NCBI GenBank assembly: GCA_903904615.1
Contig: CAIVDG010000133.1
Span: forward strand, 1-8,556
Length of the DNA: 8,556 nucleotides
Origin: an uncultured Acidimicrobiaceae bacterium
GTDB lineage: Bacteria; Actinomycetota; Acidimicrobiia; Acidimicrobiales; Ilumatobacteraceae
Reading direction: 5' to 3'
The position numbers were made by a program, and so were the translations under genes. The number at the start of each line of letters is the position of its first letter. The stretch's first letter is position 1. Positions 1 through 6,408 of this stretch are shown here, one piece after another. The notes under the pieces were generated by a model that worked only from the letters and a program-made list of their open reading frames with translations, searched no databases and had not been told where the DNA came from.

Positions 1-1134
1 GAGGCACTCATTGTGTTTCATGTGCTTGCCGAGACAATTCGATTGTCGTGGCCTTTCGGTGGAGTGCCACTGGCAACGTTAGGAATTGCGCAATCACAAA
101 GTCCGCTTGCATCGTTGTCTCCATGGGGCGGAGTCATTCTCATCTCTGTCGTTGCGTTCTGGATTGGCCTATCGCAAAAACGCATTCGCGCAATCCTTGT
201 CACGCTTGTACTTATTGGCGGCGCAAACGTGTGGGACGGAACATCTGACACCGGACGCACGCTCACTCTTGCAGTGATTCAAGGCGGTGGCGAACAGGGA
301 ACTCGCGCAGTGAACACAGACCCGCGTGAAGTGTTTGAACGACATCTTGAACTCACCAAAGCATTGCAGCCTTCCACCAAACGCTCCGCAGTTGTCTGGC
401 CAGAGAATGTCATCAACGTCTCAGCGCAAGGCTTGTTTGTTGATAGCCGCGAGTACACAGAGCTCGTAACCGAGGCGCAGCGGCTTCGTGTTCCACTTGT
501 TGTGGGCATCACTGAAAGCGCTGGTCCCGACGCATTTACAAATGCGCAAATTGTCATTGAGCCAAACGGAGTTATCTCATCGCGCTACGACAAAGTGCGT
601 CGAGTTCCCTTTGGCGAATACATGCCCATGCGATCGTTGCTGTCTTCCGTTGGTGCGCCAACTCACTTGGTGCCGCGTGATGCGCGCGCAGGCGATGCAC
701 GCGGATGGATAGACATCGGTGATGAACGTGCGGCTGTTGCTATTTCTTGGGAGATTTTTTTTGGTGGGCGCGTGAACGAGGGCGTCGTTGACGACGCCAC
801 ATTCATCATCAATCCCACTAACGGCTCCAGTTACACCTGGACAATTCTTCAAACTCAACAAGTTGCAGCATCACGACTTCGTGCCCGCGAACAAGGACGG
901 TGGGTAGTACAGGCCGCACCCACCGGGTTTAGCGCTTTCATTAGCCCTCGTGGTGAAGTTTTTGAACGAACCAGCATTAGCGACGCTGCCGTGATTGAAC
1001 GCACGGTTTCCTTGTATTCAGGGCGCACGCCCTACTCCCGACTAGGGAATGCGTTCTATATCGCTCTACTTGTTCTGTGGGCTATCACTCTTCTTCAGCG
1101 CCGTTACAGAGCCATTCCACGGGGTGCCAGTTAG
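1..1134 (+). CDS. lnt: Apolipoprotein N-acyltransferase, 5'-truncated by window edge
   Basis: Lnt is a membrane enzyme that moves an acyl chain from phospholipid to the N-terminal Cys of lipoproteins. The frame is open from base 1, so the GTG at 13 (used here for numbering) is internal and most of the N-terminal membrane domain is outside the window. Visible are a WPFGG segment typical of the last part of that domain, two hydrophobic helices (about residues 38-70), then a nitrilase-like domain. This contains WPENV with Glu131, a YDKVRR..PFGEY motif with Lys194 and Glu202, and a C-terminal membrane helix (about 345-362). Spacing matches E. coli Lnt (Glu267, Lys335, Glu343, Cys387). However, the nucleophile position reads Ser245-Trp246-Glu247 (AISWEIFF) instead of Cys-Tyr-Glu. 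The frame is otherwise intact. It is first of four closely spaced + strand genes, and a lipoprotein substrate candidate lies at 6405-7568. Family assignment is firm; normal catalytic activity is doubtful. Confidence 0.9.
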   Translation, partial: EALIVFHVLAETIRLSWPFGGVPLATLGIAQSQSPLASLSPWGGVILISVVAFWIGLSQKRIRAILVTLVLIGGANVWDGTSDTGRTLTLAVIQGGGEQGTRAVNTDPREVFERHLELTKALQPSTKRSAVVWPENVINVSAQGLFVDSREYTELVTEAQRLRVPLVVGITESAGPDAFTNAQIVIEPNGVISSRYDKVRRVPFGEYMPMRSLLSSVGAPTHLVPRDARAGDARGWIDIGDERAAVAISWEIFFGGRVNEGVVDDATFIINPTNGSSYTWTILQTQQVAASRLRAREQGRWVVQAAPTGFSAFISPRGEVFERTSISDAAVIERTVSLYSGRTPYSRLGNAFYIALLVLWAITLLQRRYRAIPRGAS

Positions 1135-1146
1135 CCTGCAACGCCT

Positions 1147-2436
1147 ATGTCAGGTGCTGCCTACGACCCCAATGGCCCATTGCAACTCGCGTACCTCACG
1201 TACCGCGGAAAGCCACACGTTGGCGGCCAAGGCGTGTACACGCGTCACCTCACCAAAGCTCTTGTCGATCTCGGACACAGCGTCGAGGTTTTCGGTGGTC
1301 AGCCCTACCCCGTGCTTGACGACCGTATTGAATTACACAAGCTTCCCAGCCTCGACATCTTCAACGACATGTATCCAGGTCGACTTCCTGGCTATTGGGA
1401 ATTGAAGTCCTGGCCCGACGTTGTTGAGACTGCCCGGTTTCTCACTGGCCAATTTTCAGAGCCGCTCGCTTTTTCGAAACGTGCGTATCGCGAACTTCGC
1501 ACGCGTGCAAATGACTTCCATCTGGTGCACGACAACCAGTGTCTGGGTTGGGACATTCTGAAGATTGAAAAAATGATTCCCACCATTGTCACTCTGCATC
1601 ACCCCATCACGAAAGATCGTGAACTGGAAATGAGTCATGCTCCGAATTGGTGGAAGCGCCGTTCGTTGAAGCGTTGGTATTCCTTTGTTGACATGCAAGG
1701 AAAAGTTGCCAGCAAAATGCCTCGCATTGTTGTTGTGAGCGAAAACAGCATTAACGACATCAACAAAGACATGGGTGTCTCACGTGACCGCATGCGCCTT
1801 GTTCCTGTTGGCGTTGACCCCGAATTGTTCAAACCACTTCCTCACGTCACTCGCCAACCCGACCGACTCATCACCACAGCCTCTGCTGACGTTGCGCTGA
1901 AGGGCTTGTCGTATTTGTTAGAAGCAATGGCCAAACTGCGCACTGAACGCGACATTCGACTCACCATCATTGGTAAGCCGCGTCCAGGTCACAGCATGGA
2001 TCTCATTGAATCTCTTGGGCTGAAGCCCCACATCGATTTCGTTTCGGGCGTTTCCGACGAACGGATTGTTGAGCTGTATGCAGAAGCCGAACTTGCTGTT
2101 GTTCCCAGCTTGTACGAAGGATTCAGCCTGCCAGCAATTGAAGCCATGAGTACGGGCATTTGTCTGGTGGCAACAGATGGCGGTGCGCTGCCCGAAGTCA
2201 CCGGCACAGACGGCGAAACGGTTTTGCAGTGTCCGGCAGCTGACGCCGATGCCCTTGCCGCCACAATTCGTCGCGGTCTCGACGATGCACAGTTGCGTGA
2301 GCGAGTAGGCAATGCGGGCCGCGAACGTGTCGTGTCGCGTTGGAGTTGGAGACACTGCGCAGAACTCACCGTTGAGCAATACCGCGAAGTTCTCGAGATG
2401 CCACATAACCGCGCCAAGTTGGCGAAGCGAGGCTGA
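1147..2436 (+). CDS. GT4-type (GT-B fold) glycosyltransferase
   Basis: This predicted cytoplasmic retaining glycosyltransferase of 429 residues, full length for the family, should transfer a sugar from a nucleotide-sugar donor to an unknown acceptor. The N-terminal half carries a glycine-rich loop (HVGGQGVYTRHL, about residues 20-31) in the GT-B acceptor domain. The C-terminal half has VGVDPELF (about 222-229), then TTASADVALKGL (243-254, Lys252), and the EX7E signature SLYEGFSLPAIEAM with Glu324 and Glu332. The Arg that normally sits about six residues before the Lys is replaced by Ser246, which is unusual for GT4. The start ATG lies 12 bases after the lnt stop and no clear Shine-Dalgarno is visible, so translation may rely on readthrough from lnt. 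The next gene starts one base after its stop. Donor and acceptor cannot be read from sequence. The methyltransferase and toroid partners suggest a methylated glycan or glycolipid. Confidence 0.9.
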   Translation: MSGAAYDPNGPLQLAYLTYRGKPHVGGQGVYTRHLTKALVDLGHSVEVFGGQPYPVLDDRIELHKLPSLDIFNDMYPGRLPGYWELKSWPDVVETARFLTGQFSEPLAFSKRAYRELRTRANDFHLVHDNQCLGWDILKIEKMIPTIVTLHHPITKDRELEMSHAPNWWKRRSLKRWYSFVDMQGKVASKMPRIVVVSENSINDINKDMGVSRDRMRLVPVGVDPELFKPLPHVTRQPDRLITTASADVALKGLSYLLEAMAKLRTERDIRLTIIGKPRPGHSMDLIESLGLKPHIDFVSGVSDERIVELYAEAELAVVPSLYEGFSLPAIEAMSTGICLVATDGGALPEVTGTDGETVLQCPAADADALAATIRRGLDDAQLRERVGNAGRERVVSRWSWRHCAELTVEQYREVLEMPHNRAKLAKRG

Positions 2437-2437
2437 C

Positions 2438-3157
2438 ATGCTCACCGTCCGTTTCAATAAATTAGGTCTTCGTCCCGGAGACACGTTCCTCGATGCGGGT
2501 GCTGGTTTCGGTCGCCACGCCTTCGAAGCAGCGCGACAAGGCGCAACTGTGTACGCCCTCGACTGGGCGCAAGAAGAAGTAGTGGGCACCCGCGCAACAT
2601 TCGGCGGAATGATTTATGAAAATGAAATTCCCGCCGCCAACTTTGGTGGTGTCTTGCGTGGCGATGCGACACGCCTACCATTCGCCGACAACACCTTCGA
2701 CTGCATCGTCACTTCCGAAGTGCTGGAACACATTCAGAACGATGTTGCTGCAATCTCCGAATTTCATCGTGTCTTGAAGCCCGGTGGTTCACTCGGTGTC
2801 ACTGTTCCCACATGGTGGCCAGAGAAGATCAACTGGATGTTGTCCGACGAGTACCACGCACCAAAGAGTGTTGGTGGTCATGTACGCATCTACTCAGCAA
2901 CCGAGTTGAAAGCAAAACTGCGTGCTGCGGGCCTAGAAGTGCGTGGCAGCCACCACGCACATGCACTTCACTCGCCGTACTGGTGGTTGAAGTGCGCCGT
3001 TGGTCCACGCAAAGACAATCACCCTCTGGTGACGAAGTATCGCAAGTTCTTGGAGTGGGACATTATTGAGGGCCCCACTTCAACGCGCATTGCAGAGAAA
3101 GTGCTCAGCCCAGTTCTTGGCAAGAGTTTCATCGTCTACTCAACAAAGCCGAGATAA
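2438..3157 (+). CDS. Class I SAM-dependent methyltransferase (Methyltransf_11-like)
   Basis: The product is 239 residues with a Rossmann-type SAM-binding fold. Motif I is FLDAGAGFGRH (17-27). An acidic residue, Asp42, follows in VYALD and should hold the SAM ribose. Asp76 in RGDATRLPF should contact adenine. Motif IV-like FDCIVTSEVLEHI covers 87-99, and LKPGGSLGVTVP (113-124) follows. The rest of the chain is rich in Trp and His (VPTWWPEK, HHAHALHSPYWWLKC) and probably forms the substrate pocket. I chose the ATG at 2438 because it sits one base after the upstream TGA and five bases after GAGG at 2429-2432. The longer open frame back to 2312 only overlaps the glycosyltransferase gene. It is tightly sandwiched in the operon, so a role in methylating the product of the neighbouring glycosyltransferase is a reasonable inference. 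A small molecule or lipid headgroup substrate is also possible. Confidence 0.9.
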   Translation: MLTVRFNKLGLRPGDTFLDAGAGFGRHAFEAARQGATVYALDWAQEEVVGTRATFGGMIYENEIPAANFGGVLRGDATRLPFADNTFDCIVTSEVLEHIQNDVAAISEFHRVLKPGGSLGVTVPTWWPEKINWMLSDEYHAPKSVGGHVRIYSATELKAKLRAAGLEVRGSHHAHALHSPYWWLKCAVGPRKDNHPLVTKYRKFLEWDIIEGPTSTRIAEKVLSPVLGKSFIVYSTKPR

Positions 3158-3159
3158 TC

Positions 3160-4233
3160 ATGTCCAGTTCACTTCCCCACCTTCCCGGCATTCTCACCAC
3201 TGCAGACCTGCAAAAAACTGCTGATTCCATTCAGGCTTTGCAACTCTCAAACGGAATGATTCCGTGGTATCCGAATGGCCATTGCGATCCATGGAACCAT
3301 GTGGAAACTGCAATCGCCCTCGACATTATGGGGCGTCACGACGGCGCATTGGCTGCATACAAATGGCTTGCAGATAATCAAGATGCAGATGGCTGGTGGT
3401 TTAACTACTACATGCCAGACGGATCAATTGAAGACCAGAAACTTGACACCAACGTCACTGCCTACATTGCAGCAGGCGTATGGGCGCACTGGCTATGCAC
3501 ACGCGATACGGCCGCCGTGAAGGCATTGTGGCCAACGGTTCGCAAAGCTCTCGACTGGGTGATGAACATGCGTCGTCACGACGGAACAATTTTGTGGGCA
3601 CGCGAAGTCGACAGCCAACCCTGGGACTATGCATTGCTCACGGGCTGTTCTTCCATTCGACACGCGCTCCATTGCGGTGCAGCAATTGGTGATCTTGTCG
3701 GCGACCCACACCCGCAATACACCGAAGCCGCCGACGCCATTGACCGCATCATCATGACCGACCTCACTGCGTTTGAACCAAAAGAGCGCTGGGCAATGGA
3801 CTGGTATTACCCCGTTCTCACTGGCGCAATGACCGGCATGCGTGCCAAGTCTCGCCTTGCAGAAAGTTGGGACACATTCGTCTTGGACGACCGTGGTGTG
3901 CGTTGTGTGAACGATGAAATGTGGGTGACCGCAGCAGAAACAAGCGAGTGCGCCATTGCACATTGCGCCGCAGGCGATCGTGACACTGCTCGTGAACTGT
4001 TGTTGTGGACCATGCCGCACCGTCGTGACGATGGGGCGTATTGGACCGGCATTGTGTACCCAAGTGATCCGGACAAAACAATGGTGCACTTCCCTGCCGA
4101 CGAGTACAGCGCGTACACCGCGGCAGCCATCATCATGGCGGCCGATGCGATTAGCGGTGGTTCACCGGCGTCCACGCTCTTCACGCGGCCGATGCCGCGC
4201 AAGAACGCACACCTCAGCGTGTCAGTTCTGTAA
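3160..4233 (+). CDS. Alpha/alpha-toroid protein, 'prenyltransferase-like'/six-hairpin type
   Basis: This predicted soluble protein of 357 residues has no signal peptide or membrane segment. Its sequence is built of repeated helical hairpins with turns of the form Asp/Asn-Gly followed by aromatic residues: SNGMIPWYP (30-38), DADGWWFNY (75-83), RHDGTILW (139-146) and RRDDGAYW (288-295). This is the pattern of alpha/alpha-barrel proteins such as terpenoid cyclases, protein prenyltransferase beta subunits and six-hairpin glycosidases. I recall actinobacterial homologues carrying the label 'prenyltransferase', but nothing here shows prenyl transfer: no DXDD or DXDDTA cyclase motif is seen. Conserved-looking acidic and aromatic clusters (GHCDPWNHVE at 40-49, FPADEYSAY at 311-319) could line a carbohydrate pocket. 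It starts two bases after the methyltransferase stop with a weak GAG at 3151-3153. Given the adjacent glycosyltransferase, a glycan-binding or glycan-processing role is the better guess. The enzyme activity is unknown. Confidence 0.8.
   Translation: MSSSLPHLPGILTTADLQKTADSIQALQLSNGMIPWYPNGHCDPWNHVETAIALDIMGRHDGALAAYKWLADNQDADGWWFNYYMPDGSIEDQKLDTNVTAYIAAGVWAHWLCTRDTAAVKALWPTVRKALDWVMNMRRHDGTILWAREVDSQPWDYALLTGCSSIRHALHCGAAIGDLVGDPHPQYTEAADAIDRIIMTDLTAFEPKERWAMDWYYPVLTGAMTGMRAKSRLAESWDTFVLDDRGVRCVNDEMWVTAAETSECAIAHCAAGDRDTARELLLWTMPHRRDDGAYWTGIVYPSDPDKTMVHFPADEYSAYTAAAIIMAADAISGGSPASTLFTRPMPRKNAHLSVSVL
4184..4199. other. Perfect 6-bp hairpin near the 3' end of the toroid gene
   Basis: CGCGGC and GCCGCG form a perfect inverted repeat around a CGAT loop, about 35 bases before the toroid stop codon and close to the convergent junction at 4234-4236. 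There is no T-run on either side, so it is not a classical intrinsic terminator. It is listed because the three-base gap between convergent genes leaves no other room for a termination signal. It may simply be coding sequence. Confidence 0.25.
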
Positions 4234-4236
4234 TCG

Positions 4237-4866
4237 CTAGTGCCGGCGCAGAATGCGCAAGGAACCAGCAACGCCGATTTCTTCGAAATGTCCGCTATTG
4301 ACTGCCGGCAGATAAATGTTCTCGTACGGAGGACGTCCGCCGTCGGCCGGATTGGGAAACACATCGTGGATAGCCAATGTTCCGCCCGGCGCGACATGTG
4401 GTGTCCACAGTTCGTAATCGAGTGTTGCTGGCTCTACGCCGTGCCCACCGTCGATAAACAGAAATGCCAATGGCGTTGACCAACTACGTGCGACAACAGG
4501 AGAATCACCAACAACCGTGACCACTACATCCGTGAGGCCTGCATCGATGATGGTGGAACGGAAATGCGGAAGCGTGTCCATGCGACCCGTGCGTGGGTCT
4601 ACAAGGTCTGGTTCATGCCACTCCCAACCAGGCTGGTTCTCTTCGCTTCCCATGTGATGATCAACCGCAAACAAAGTGCGTTTCGCCGCACGCGCAGCAC
4701 CACCAAGCCAGACCGTTGACCGACCGCAGTACGAACCCACTTCTAGAAATGGTCCACGTGCGTGTTGTGCAGCGTCTACTGCCGCCAGATACAACGCATC
4801 GCCTTCTTCTTCGGGCATGAAGCCACGCGCAGCGAGTGCGCGACGGCGAAGATCGGCTTCCAACAT
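4237..4866 (-). CDS. Class I SAM-dependent methyltransferase (Methyltransf_24-like)
   Basis: The product is 209 residues with a SAM-binding fold. Motif I is FLEVGSYCGRSTVWL (40-54), Asp69 ends the next strand (FAVDHH), GDSP (120-123) follows, then FIDGGHG (137-143) with Asp139 and His142, and IHDVF (166-170) with His167 and Asp168. The DGGH and HD pair resemble the metal- or substrate-facing acidic sites of small-molecule O-methyltransferases, so a metal-assisted O-methyl transfer is possible, though this is inferred. I placed the start at the ATG at 4866-4864, which shares its A with the nitroreductase stop (TGATG). The open frame continues upstream to 4959 but only over nitroreductase coding sequence. 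The gene is thus probably translationally coupled to the nitroreductase. It converges on the toroid gene with three bases between stops. I recall close relatives beside the same glycosyltransferase/toroid genes in other actinobacteria, so it probably serves the same pathway despite its opposite strand. Confidence 0.88.
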   Translation of the reverse strand: MLEADLRRRALAARGFMPEEEGDALYLAAVDAAQHARGPFLEVGSYCGRSTVWLGGAARAAKRTLFAVDHHMGSEENQPGWEWHEPDLVDPRTGRMDTLPHFRSTIIDAGLTDVVVTVVGDSPVVARSWSTPLAFLFIDGGHGVEPATLDYELWTPHVAPGGTLAIHDVFPNPADGGRPPYENIYLPAVNSGHFEEIGVAGSLRILRRH

Positions 4867-5525
4867 CACCAGGCGTCCCAGTGAATAATGCTGTCGGCTG
4901 GTGGTCGAGACGCAGCAGAGAAGTTTGTTCCGACCGTGTACGCAAGTGGAGATAAACATGCTTGCTGCACCGACTCAAAAGGGATTCCCAAAACATCGGC
5001 CACTTGTTGTTCCATCATGAGGTGAATGGTTGTCCACGCAGTGCCTAAACCACGCGCGCGTGCAGCCAACATAAAACTCCACATCGCTGGCAACACATTG
5101 CCCATCATCGACGCCGTCATCATTGCAGGCGCACCTTCCACACGACTGCCTTTGTTGCACGCAAGAACAAGAGCAGGAGCGTCGCCCATGTGGTCGGCGA
5201 GAAAGTCAGCTGATGCGGCGGACCGCTGCTGTTGTTGATTCTCTCGCTCTCCACCCTTCTCAATGGAGCCGATGTACACGCCATCTAATGAGCGATAGAT
5301 GTCGTAACACTGTCGGTAGATATCACCAATGGCTCGACGCTTCTCTGCATCTCGAATAATGACGAACTGCATGGTCATGTTGTTCGACCCCGACGGTGAC
5401 TGCATGGCAATTTCCACGCATTCACGAATTACCTGGTCGTCGACGGGGCGGGAAAAGTCAAGACGCTTTCGTACCGCACGAGTTGTAGTGAGCAATTGGT
5501 CGGCATCTAGAGGCAGAAGTGGCAT
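4866..5525 (-). CDS. Nitroreductase family FMN flavoprotein
   Basis: The product is 219 residues, the usual size for the family, which uses FMN and NAD(P)H to reduce nitro compounds, quinones, enones or unknown natural substrates. The N-terminal TTTRAVRKRLDF (13-24) supplies the basic residues that bind the FMN phosphate. SPSGSNN (43-49) matches the second FMN-contact loop. The helix MWSFMLAARARGLGTAWTT followed by LGIPF is the usual C-terminal half, and SPLAYTVGTNF plus a late R-P pair is the common tail. A run of four Gln (ERENQQQQ) sits in the variable lid region. The start ATG at 5525-5523 has AGGG at 5536-5533, seven bases upstream on this strand. It is first gene of a two-gene - strand unit and diverges from tesB across only 22 bases. 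The physiological substrate is unknown. It may reduce an intermediate for the coupled methyltransferase. Confidence 0.9.
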   Translation of the reverse strand: MPLLPLDADQLLTTTRAVRKRLDFSRPVDDQVIRECVEIAMQSPSGSNNMTMQFVIIRDAEKRRAIGDIYRQCYDIYRSLDGVYIGSIEKGGERENQQQQRSAASADFLADHMGDAPALVLACNKGSRVEGAPAMMTASMMGNVLPAMWSFMLAARARGLGTAWTTIHLMMEQQVADVLGIPFESVQQACLSPLAYTVGTNFSAASRPPADSIIHWDAW

Positions 5526-5547
5526 AATTCGACCCTACTATGGAGCC
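5526..5547. promoter_or_regulatory. 22-base divergent intergenic region (nitroreductase / tesB)
   Basis: This is the longest gene-free stretch in the window and the only place where transcription diverges, so promoters for both units must overlap it or lie inside the flanking coding ends. A CATAAT at 5523-5528 could be a -10 element for tesB, giving a very short leader, but no convincing -35 lies at the right distance. AGGG (5536-5533, - strand) serves the nitroreductase at normal spacing. GGAG (5542-5545, + strand) sits only two bases before the tesB ATG, which is unusually close. No operator palindrome is seen. Confidence 0.4.
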
Positions 5548-6408
5548 ATGACAGCACCCCTCGACGACCTGGTGTCCCTGCTCGATCTTGAAGTCATTGA
5601 AGTCAACATCTTTCGCGGTCACTCGCCGGAGGAAAACCGAGTTCGCGTATTTGGTGGACAAGTAGCTGGCCAATCTCTGGTCGCTGCGTCGCGCACCGTC
5701 GATGAAAAGACTCGTTACGTACATTCACTTCATGCGTATTTCCTACGCCCTGGTGACCCCACGGCGCCCATCTTGTACGAAGTTGATCGATTGCGAGATG
5801 GACGCAGTTTCACTACTCGTCGTGTTGTCGCCATTCAACACGGTGAGGTCATCTTTAACTTGCAGGCAAGTTTTCACACCCCAGAGTCCGGACTCGATTG
5901 GCAAATTGCATCACCCGCAGACACGACCGACCCGTCCACCCTGCCCGACTTCAAGACGCGCATGGAGCCGTACAAAGAGCAAATGGGCGATTGGTACCAC
6001 CGTCCTCGTCCTATCGACTTGCGTTATGTGAATGGTTCGCCGCTTGAACGCAAAGGCGTTGAATCGTCCGGCCAGCAGGTGTGGCTTCGCGCAGACGGAA
6101 ACCTCCCCGACGATCCCGTTCTTCATGCATGCATTGTTACGTATGCAAGCGATATGACTCTTTTGGACACCACGTTGTTGCCACACGGACTCGGTTGGAG
6201 CGAAGGCGGAGTACAAATGGCCAGCCTCGACCACGCCATGTGGTTCCATCGCCCATTCCGCGCTGACGATTGGTTGTTGTACGACCAAGTCGCACTTTCT
6301 ACATCAAATGCACGCGGACTTGCAGGTGGTTCCATCTACACCAAAGACGGACAACTAGCGGTCACCGTTGTTCAAGAAGGCCTCATCCGCGTAAAGCCGG
6401 ACGAGTGA
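5548..6408 (+). CDS. tesB: Acyl-CoA thioesterase II
   Basis: TesB hydrolyses acyl-CoA to free fatty acid and CoA in the cytoplasm through a double hot-dog fold. The product is 286 residues, the same length as E. coli TesB. The first hot-dog domain shows RVFGGQVAGQSLVAA and SLHAYFLRPGD. The second shows YASDMTLLDTTL with Asp202, SLDHAMWFHRPF with Ser226, and the terminal VQEGLIR with Gln276. These correspond at a constant offset of two to the E. coli catalytic set Asp204, Thr228 and Gln278. Ser for Thr is conservative. The ATG at 5548 is chosen because homology begins there. The frame stays open upstream to 5329 only across the antisense strand of the nitroreductase gene. Its stop overlaps the start of the following lipoprotein gene (GTGA), so the two are probably co-translated. 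Confidence 0.94.
   Translation: MTAPLDDLVSLLDLEVIEVNIFRGHSPEENRVRVFGGQVAGQSLVAASRTVDEKTRYVHSLHAYFLRPGDPTAPILYEVDRLRDGRSFTTRRVVAIQHGEVIFNLQASFHTPESGLDWQIASPADTTDPSTLPDFKTRMEPYKEQMGDWYHRPRPIDLRYVNGSPLERKGVESSGQQVWLRADGNLPDDPVLHACIVTYASDMTLLDTTLLPHGLGWSEGGVQMASLDHAMWFHRPFRADDWLLYDQVALSTSNARGLAGGSIYTKDGQLAVTVVQEGLIRVKPDE

Noticed and set aside
781..798. Perfect inverted repeat GGCGTCG..CGACGCC inside lnt
   Set aside because: It encodes ordinary residues (Gly-Val-Val-Asp-Asp-Ala) in mid-gene, with no T-run, partner copy or obvious site nearby; likely chance.
2312..2437. Longer start for the first methyltransferase
   Set aside because: The extra 42 residues are the glycosyltransferase in another frame; the ATG at 2438 with GAGG and one-base spacing fits better.
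1918..2589. 223-codon open frame antisense to the glycosyltransferase and methyltransferase
   Set aside because: It has Cys-rich, low-complexity composition, no recognisable motif, and lies across two well-supported genes. Long antisense frames are expected at this base composition.
3493..4397. Two antisense open frames of about 196-198 codons over the toroid gene and the junction
   Set aside because: Composition is rich in Cys, His and Arg with no domain signal, and they overlap genes with clear family motifs.
4867..4959. Longer start for the - strand methyltransferase
   Set aside because: The extra residues lie within nitroreductase coding sequence and do not look like the family; the coupled ATG at 4866 is preferred.
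5329..5547. Longer start for tesB
   Set aside because: The added residues are antisense to the nitroreductase and not TesB-like; starting at 5548 gives the standard 286-residue length.
6270..6404. Longer start for the dehydrogenase lipoprotein
   Set aside because: It would bury the signal peptide and lipobox inside the chain; the GTG at 6405 places the lipobox Cys at residue 16.
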